Shown here piece by piece: positions 59,697 through 64,000 of a stretch of 64,000 nucleotides of DNA. The translations under genes and the position numbers were made by a program. Numbering within the stretch: position 1 is the first letter of the stretch; each line of letters opens with the position of its first letter. The stretch is taken from the NCBI RefSeq assembly GCF_050947875.1, contig NC_134573.1, positions 54,403,815 through 54,467,814 of the forward strand, read 5' to 3'. The stretch comes from Dermacentor variabilis. Its lineage: Eukaryota; Arthropoda; Arachnida; Ixodida; Ixodidae. The notes under the pieces were generated by a model that worked only from the letters and a program-made list of their open reading frames with translations, ran no database searches and was not told where the DNA came from.

Positions 59697-61557
59697 AATC
59701 ATGATAATAATACCTTTATTTCCAACAATGAAATCAGCACATTCACACAGGCCTGCCAAAGCCTTTGAAGGCTTGAACGGCAGAGCCTGGCAGGCAGCAA
59801 AACCATACAGGGTACATAATAGATTATAAGCAACGAACTCGAGTACAGCATAGCAGAAAAAAAACTTATTAAATTTTATACAGTGTCTAATAGAAGAATT
59901 TTCATCGAGAATAATGAAACAAACGCAGCAATGCGTATGAACGAAATGGCCATGAGATAAAATAATCATGCACCAATCTAACCGTCATGGTGCAAAGGAA
60001 TTGCACAATCACATGCATGAACACAAGAAATAACGGTAAACAAAAGGAACAAATATGCCTTTACACACAGATATGCCTTAGCAGTCTCTTTGACTTGTAT
60101 TTTGTTTTTGCATAAAGGATGCTGGGGGGGGGGGGTAATTTATTGAAGTAGGTTGGAACATAATGTGCGCGAGCTCTAGTACCGTACCTTGTGGAACAAC
60201 GGGGCCTCCAAAAGGGGTCCTTGGGCCTTAAGCAACGGGAAGAGGCGTACGGAACTAGGAATTCACTGGACCAGAGGTCTTTTGCAAAACCACTTGCATT
60301 AAAGGATCGTCGAAATTCGGCGTCGAAAATATTTTGAAGCGGTCTGCGTCAGCATTCAGGCTGAGATCCAGCGAACAGTACAGTGCCCGTAAATTGTTAT
60401 TTCATACCGCAGCAGACTGTACCCTAAAGCGTGTGTTATTGCTTTCCTTACCGATAAGGGCATGTAAAATCTTATATTGTACAGTAGACATGATACTGCG
60501 CGAAGTTTTTGGCAAACGTAAGCAAGGTGGCTGTTCCAAAAAAGGTCACTGTCAATATATAGACCAAGATACTTTACAACAGATGAGTACTGTAATGGTC
60601 TACAAGAACAAGATGAACAATCTGAACAATGCGAAACAAGAGGATAATCAAGGGCTACCTTCCTCAAAGGATTATGGAAGCAGATTAATTGAATCTACAT
60701 TTATCTGCGTACATTTATATTAATTAGGTTATTTCGAAACCAGTCAATAGCTTTTGTGGCAGCAGACTGTAAAGAAGCAATCGCATCTTAATAGCTGTGC
60801 GCAGAAGTTATGATCATCGTGTCATCGGCGTATTGATAGAGAGAAACGGGTATCATGCTATAGAGGTAATTTACAAAAATATTAAATAATAACGGGCTGA
60901 GTATAGATCCCTGCGGAACTCCAGTATGAATAATGGAGAATACGCTATGAACTTGCCCAACTGAAACGACCGGACGCCTATCCTGAAGGAAATTTGATAA
61001 CAACGACCAGAAAGCACCCCGAAATCCTAACAAGTAAAGCTTCTTTAACAACAGACCATGATGAACACTGTCAAAAGCCTTGCTACAATCAAAAGAAGAG
61101 CACAAGCTACTTTATTATTATCTATACAAATATTCAACTGATCGGAGGAATCTTCCAGTAGGGTGTGAGTGCTTTTGCCGGGCCGGAAGCCATACTGACT
61201 AGGCGACAAAATGCTGTTGGCGTCCAGAAGGCTTTCCATCGTTAACAATAAGTGTTTTTCTATTATTTGAGCAATAGAAGGTAGAACTGAAATTGGGCGA
61301 TAATTTTCAATTTTATTACGCGCACCGCTTTTGTAAAGAGGTATAACTATTGCTGTTTTCAGTGTTACAGGAATTTCACCACTTGAAATTATGCGATAGA
61401 GTAGTGCTAGCAAAACCTCTTGGATATATTCATATGTTCTGCGCAAATCATTAATGAAAATACCGTCGATTCTAGGAGATTTATTACATTTTAAACTGAA
61501 AAAAATCGATCTTAGCTCTTCCTGAGAAATTGAAGGCAGATACGCCGATTCACCAAT
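59697..61557 (-). mobile_element. CR1/Jockey-group LINE inserted in the PLE
   Basis: Minus strand, 5' truncated, 1.86 kb. The RT frames are 61581-61045 (EELRSIFFSLKCNKSPRIDG, PISVLPSIAQIIEKHLL, SPSQYGFRPGKSTHTLL), 61105-60788 (CSKAFDSVHHGLLLKKL, HTGVPQGSILSPLLFNIFVN, QYADDTMI with an intact catalytic box) and 60667-60356 (VVKYLGLYIDSDLFWNSHLA). The 3' end is a short (ATT/GAT) simple tail at about 59700-59715. AAAC on the minus strand borders both ends (61561-61558 and 59696-59693), a possible target duplication. Confidence 0.88.
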
Positions 61558-61561
61558 GTTT

Positions 61562-61851
61562 TGCAGGGACAATCTCGGCAATGAATGCCTAAATGGCCCG
61601 AGGTTACTCTAGTGACGTTATATTGATGCTCTTTTAGTCTTTCATTTATATATCTGCCAGTTTCACCAACATCCGCACTAAAGCGGAATGGATTAGACAA
61701 CGTTAGGAGTGCAGGTCACAAACTGTTTGCGAAGTTGAGTAGAGCATGTGTTTCTTTTGTTATTCTCTGAGTTAGCCTGTTTGCATAACTTCTGCAGACG
61801 CTCAGGGGCAGAGGAAACCATTCGACCCTGAAATTTGGCGCTATTCTTCTG
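61562..61851 (-). pseudogene. PLE linker and GIY-YIG nuclease start
   Basis: On minus: SSAPERLQKLCKQANSENNK, TQLRKQFVTCTPNVV, IPFRFSADVGETGRYINERL, KEHQYNVTRVTSGHLGIHCR, DCPC. In PLEs this segment carries the zinc-type linker and the 'Y-VGxTGR..N.RL.EH' nuclease motif. The Tyr before VG is Asp here. SAPERLQKLCKQ is also found at 63957-63990 on the plus strand in the neighbouring PLE copy. Confidence 0.88.
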
Positions 61852-63234
61852 AATGAATGAATGTGTGGTGTTTATTGGCGCAAGGGCCAGGTATGGCCAA
61901 AGAGCGCCAAGCCAGTGTTGAGTTTGCAGTAGAGTTATGACTTCTATGAAGTTGATGTGACATGGCTGTAAAGAGGCCTTAAAATGTGTTCGCTCTAATG
62001 TGCATAAAGTCTATGTGTAATAAGATTATGGCAATGACAAAAGACGTGTACTATGAGGATTAAGGTGCATTGCGAAATAATGATACCGTATAAAAATGTA
62101 TAAGAATCTAAAATTCGCTAGAGCACCACGGCCTCGTTTGAGCCCTTGAGACACAAGGGCCTAGAGGCACGTGCTATACAAAACGACTATCACAGCGGCA
62201 TTCTCTGGAAAGAGGACGCGCTACGAATTTAATGGGTTTATAACACGTAGGACAACATCATTTAAGGAACCGAGGACTGTTTTGTGTTAAATAGCGGTTC
62301 TTTAACAAGAAACATAGCTGGGTGGAGAGGAACGCAATAATAATACGCAAGCGGAAAATGTTTCTTTCCTTCAGATTCGGCTTTGCTACACTCCAAGAGG
62401 ACGTGGAGGACGGTCAGCCTCTTACCACATCGACCACAGGTTGGCGGTTCATTTCCAGTAAGCAGAAAATTGCGGGTACCAATGTGTGCCCTATTCTCAG
62501 GCGACAGAATAGGACATCTGTTCGCCGAGATATTGTTGGGGAGGGCCAAAAAACCTAACTGGCTTTATAACGGGCATTTTATTATTTGTTTCTGCTTTCT
62601 ACATGCGTTGCCAGTGTGGTCGCAGTTTCTTAAGAAAGGCTTCAGGTCTGTGACAGGGACAGCAGTCGCAGGAAAAGTGGTTAGTGATGTGAGTGATGTG
62701 GCCATTTTGTCAGCTAGTACGTTACCCTCGATGCTTCTATGGCCAGTATACCCAGCATATTACTACTTGTCTATGTGATAGATAAATATTGCATAAGAGC
62801 GAGTGAAGTTCAGTGAAAACAAGATTTGTATGCTTTTGTAAAGAAATCAGCGCTTTTACAAGACTTAACGAGTCAGTAAATACTATTGCACTGTCGAGCT
62901 TAACTTTATTTATGTGTTTTACTGCAGAAAGTACTGCATAGGCTTCTGCAGTGAAGATACTTGTTCGCGGGTTCAATACGTCAGATTTAGAAAAAGTGGG
63001 ACCAACAGCAGCATAAGATACACCAGCATGTGATCTTGACGCATCTGTGTAGAATTCCGAGCACGAGTACTTCCATTGCAGTTCACGGAAATGCATAGCG
63101 ATTTCGAGATGAGGCGCGTGCTTTGTGACCTCTACAAAGGACACGTCACAGTCTATCACCTGCCACTCCTGGGCGGTAATGGCTTAGCTGGAGGCATTAG
63201 GCGATGTTGGAGAACTGGGACATCCATTTCTTCG
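61852..63234 (-). mobile_element. I-group LINE 3' part inserted in the PLE
   Basis: Minus strand, 1,383 bp. RNase H at 63159-62737: EFYTDASRSHAGVSYAAVGP, FTAEAYAVLSAVKHINKVKL, IVFTDSLSLVKALI (D, E, D residues kept), ending ICWVYWP where WVPGH is usual. Zinc knuckle at about 62455-62400: CGRCGKRLTVLHVLLEC (C-x2-C-x8-H-x4-C). It ends with a CATTCATTC tail. The hexamer CTTCTG on plus borders both sides (61846-61851 and 63235-63240), a likely target-site duplication. Confidence 0.88.
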
Positions 63235-63480
63235 CTTCTGTGATTATGTGAAATACAATGGTTGTATAGCACCACAGCAACTTTCTTTGCTCTAGCAGTG
63301 CTACTGCCTCCCTTCGATGCGTTTTTATGCTTCCTGGTCAAACCCTCCGCGACCGAGGTGAGCATACGCATCGGGTAGCCAGAATGTGCCAGGCGCTTGG
63401 CCTAATCTCTGAAACTGGTTTTTACTTTGGGGTCAGTGACTTCATGAGGTAATTTTCAGATTTGTTGACGATTTTTAATT
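63156..63480 (-). pseudogene. PLE post-RT linker, upstream piece (coding part from about 63235)
   Basis: On minus, from ATG 63371: MRMLTSVAEGLTRKHKNASK, GGSSTARAKKVAVVLYNHCI, SHNHRSE, then it reads into the LINE at 63234. The same block is present in the plus-strand copy at 63786-63915 (PTSVAEGLSRNYRNASKGSS). Upstream nucleotides to about 63470 ('ctcatgaagtcactgacc' on minus) also match the plus copy. Confidence 0.82.
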
Positions 63481-63544
63481 GTTATGAATAACGAATCAGG
63501 TCATTTTTACTCGGTGGTTTCAAAAACCCTAACCTCGTTCACTG

Positions 63545-64000
63545 TTGTCTTTTTTGTCGTTGACGCATGAAGTCCACGTAGACAATTTCATCACTATTTT
63601 TTTTCAATTTGGCTTTGCACTTTTCACCACAAAAGGTCTGCTGCAGCTATCAGCCGGGTGGCAATCAGAAAGTCCTACCATCTCGTTCCGCTCATTGAAA
63701 ACTCGTAAAACGCGCAATGGTAGCATCTTTTTTCAATAATTCTCTCATGAAGTCATATGACCTTGCAGATCCTGGTTACCCGATGCATATGCCCACTTCG
63801 GTTGCAGAGGGCTTGAGCAGGAACTACAGAAACGCATCTAAAGGAAGCAGTAGAACTGCTAGAGCAAAGAAAGTTGCTGTGACACAATACATTCATCGTA
63901 TTTCCCATAATCTCAAATGAATAGCGGCAAAGTCGGGGGTGGACGTGGTTTTCTCTGCCCCTGAGCGTCTACAGAAGCTATGCAAGCAGGTTAATTCAGA
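63545..64000 (+). pseudogene. Second Penelope-like element, plus strand, runs off the window
   Basis: Shifting plus frames give the RT end (CSYQPGGNQKVLPSRSAH, KLVKRAMVASFFNN), then PGYPMHMPTSVAEGLSRN, ARAKKVAVTQYIHRISHNLK, a stop, then VVFSAPERLQKLCKQVNS up to the edge. It begins at the RT C-terminus, so it lacks the RT core. It is arranged head-to-head with the minus-strand PLE, the junction falling between 63480 and 63545. The nuclease presumably continues outside. Confidence 0.82.

Larger units (their letters stand above)
59100..63480 (-). mobile_element. Penelope-like element, minus strand, interrupted by two LINEs
   Basis: Three pieces of one PLE are collinear on the minus strand. 63480-63235 holds the post-RT linker, 61851-61562 the GIY-YIG nuclease start, and 59696-59560 the nuclease end, with 3' UTR below. 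Two LINEs occupy the gaps (61852-63234 and 59697-61557). Flanks of each insertion show short target duplications and rejoin PLE coding order. PLEs are retroelements with an RT and a C-terminal GIY-YIG endonuclease. Confidence 0.85.

Overview
The window looks like intergenic or intronic DNA of an ixodid (probably metastriate) tick. The basis is five copies of a tRNA-derived SINE closely resembling the tick Ruka family, several non-LTR retrotransposon families, Ty3/gypsy relics, a Penelope-like element (PLE), very long GT and AT microsatellites, and no ORF that resembles a single-copy host gene. Assignments rest on translated motifs and on repeats compared by eye. No database search was run.

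Layout. 0-9 kb: a dispersed repeat (copy A), a decayed RNase H LINE (-), a longer I-group LINE (+, about 2.66-5.2 kb), an RTE-group LINE (-, about 5.92-8.59 kb) and a SINE. 9-17 kb: mostly unrecognised, with copy B of the first repeat at 10.27-10.73 kb and two GC-rich islands. 17.57-18.99 kb: a 1,425-bp element with perfect 17-bp terminal inverted repeats that carries a THAP-type zinc-finger ORF and an opposing ORF. A 0.8-kb AT/GT microsatellite follows directly. 20-31 kb: diverged tandem duplications, two SINEs, a degenerate minisatellite and a foldback element at 29.3-30.2 kb. 32-33.2 kb: 3' part of a CR1/Jockey-group LINE. 33-44 kb: mostly unrecognised, with a SINE, a GT microsatellite and the first arm of a large inverted dispersed repeat (about 41.6-43.1 kb; second arm 49.6-50.7 kb).

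44.2-49.3 kb holds two minus-strand Ty3/gypsy relics. Both have lost the interior from gag to mid-pol and keep integrase sequence between LTRs. The larger one is split by a 987-bp inverted-repeat DNA element. 51-53 kb has two copies of an endonuclease-like repeat flanking a 513-bp MITE whose termini match the THAP element, then a compact hairpin. 55-59 kb has a SINE, a CATT microsatellite, a piggyBac-like MITE candidate and an RTE 3' end. The last 4.5 kb is a minus-strand PLE interrupted by two LINEs, head-to-head with a second PLE that runs off the window.

Nothing suggests genes working together as a pathway. The window is a record of nested transposition. The most informative loci are the THAP element with its MITE, the doubly interrupted PLE, the nested gypsy relic and the two inverted-repeat structures.
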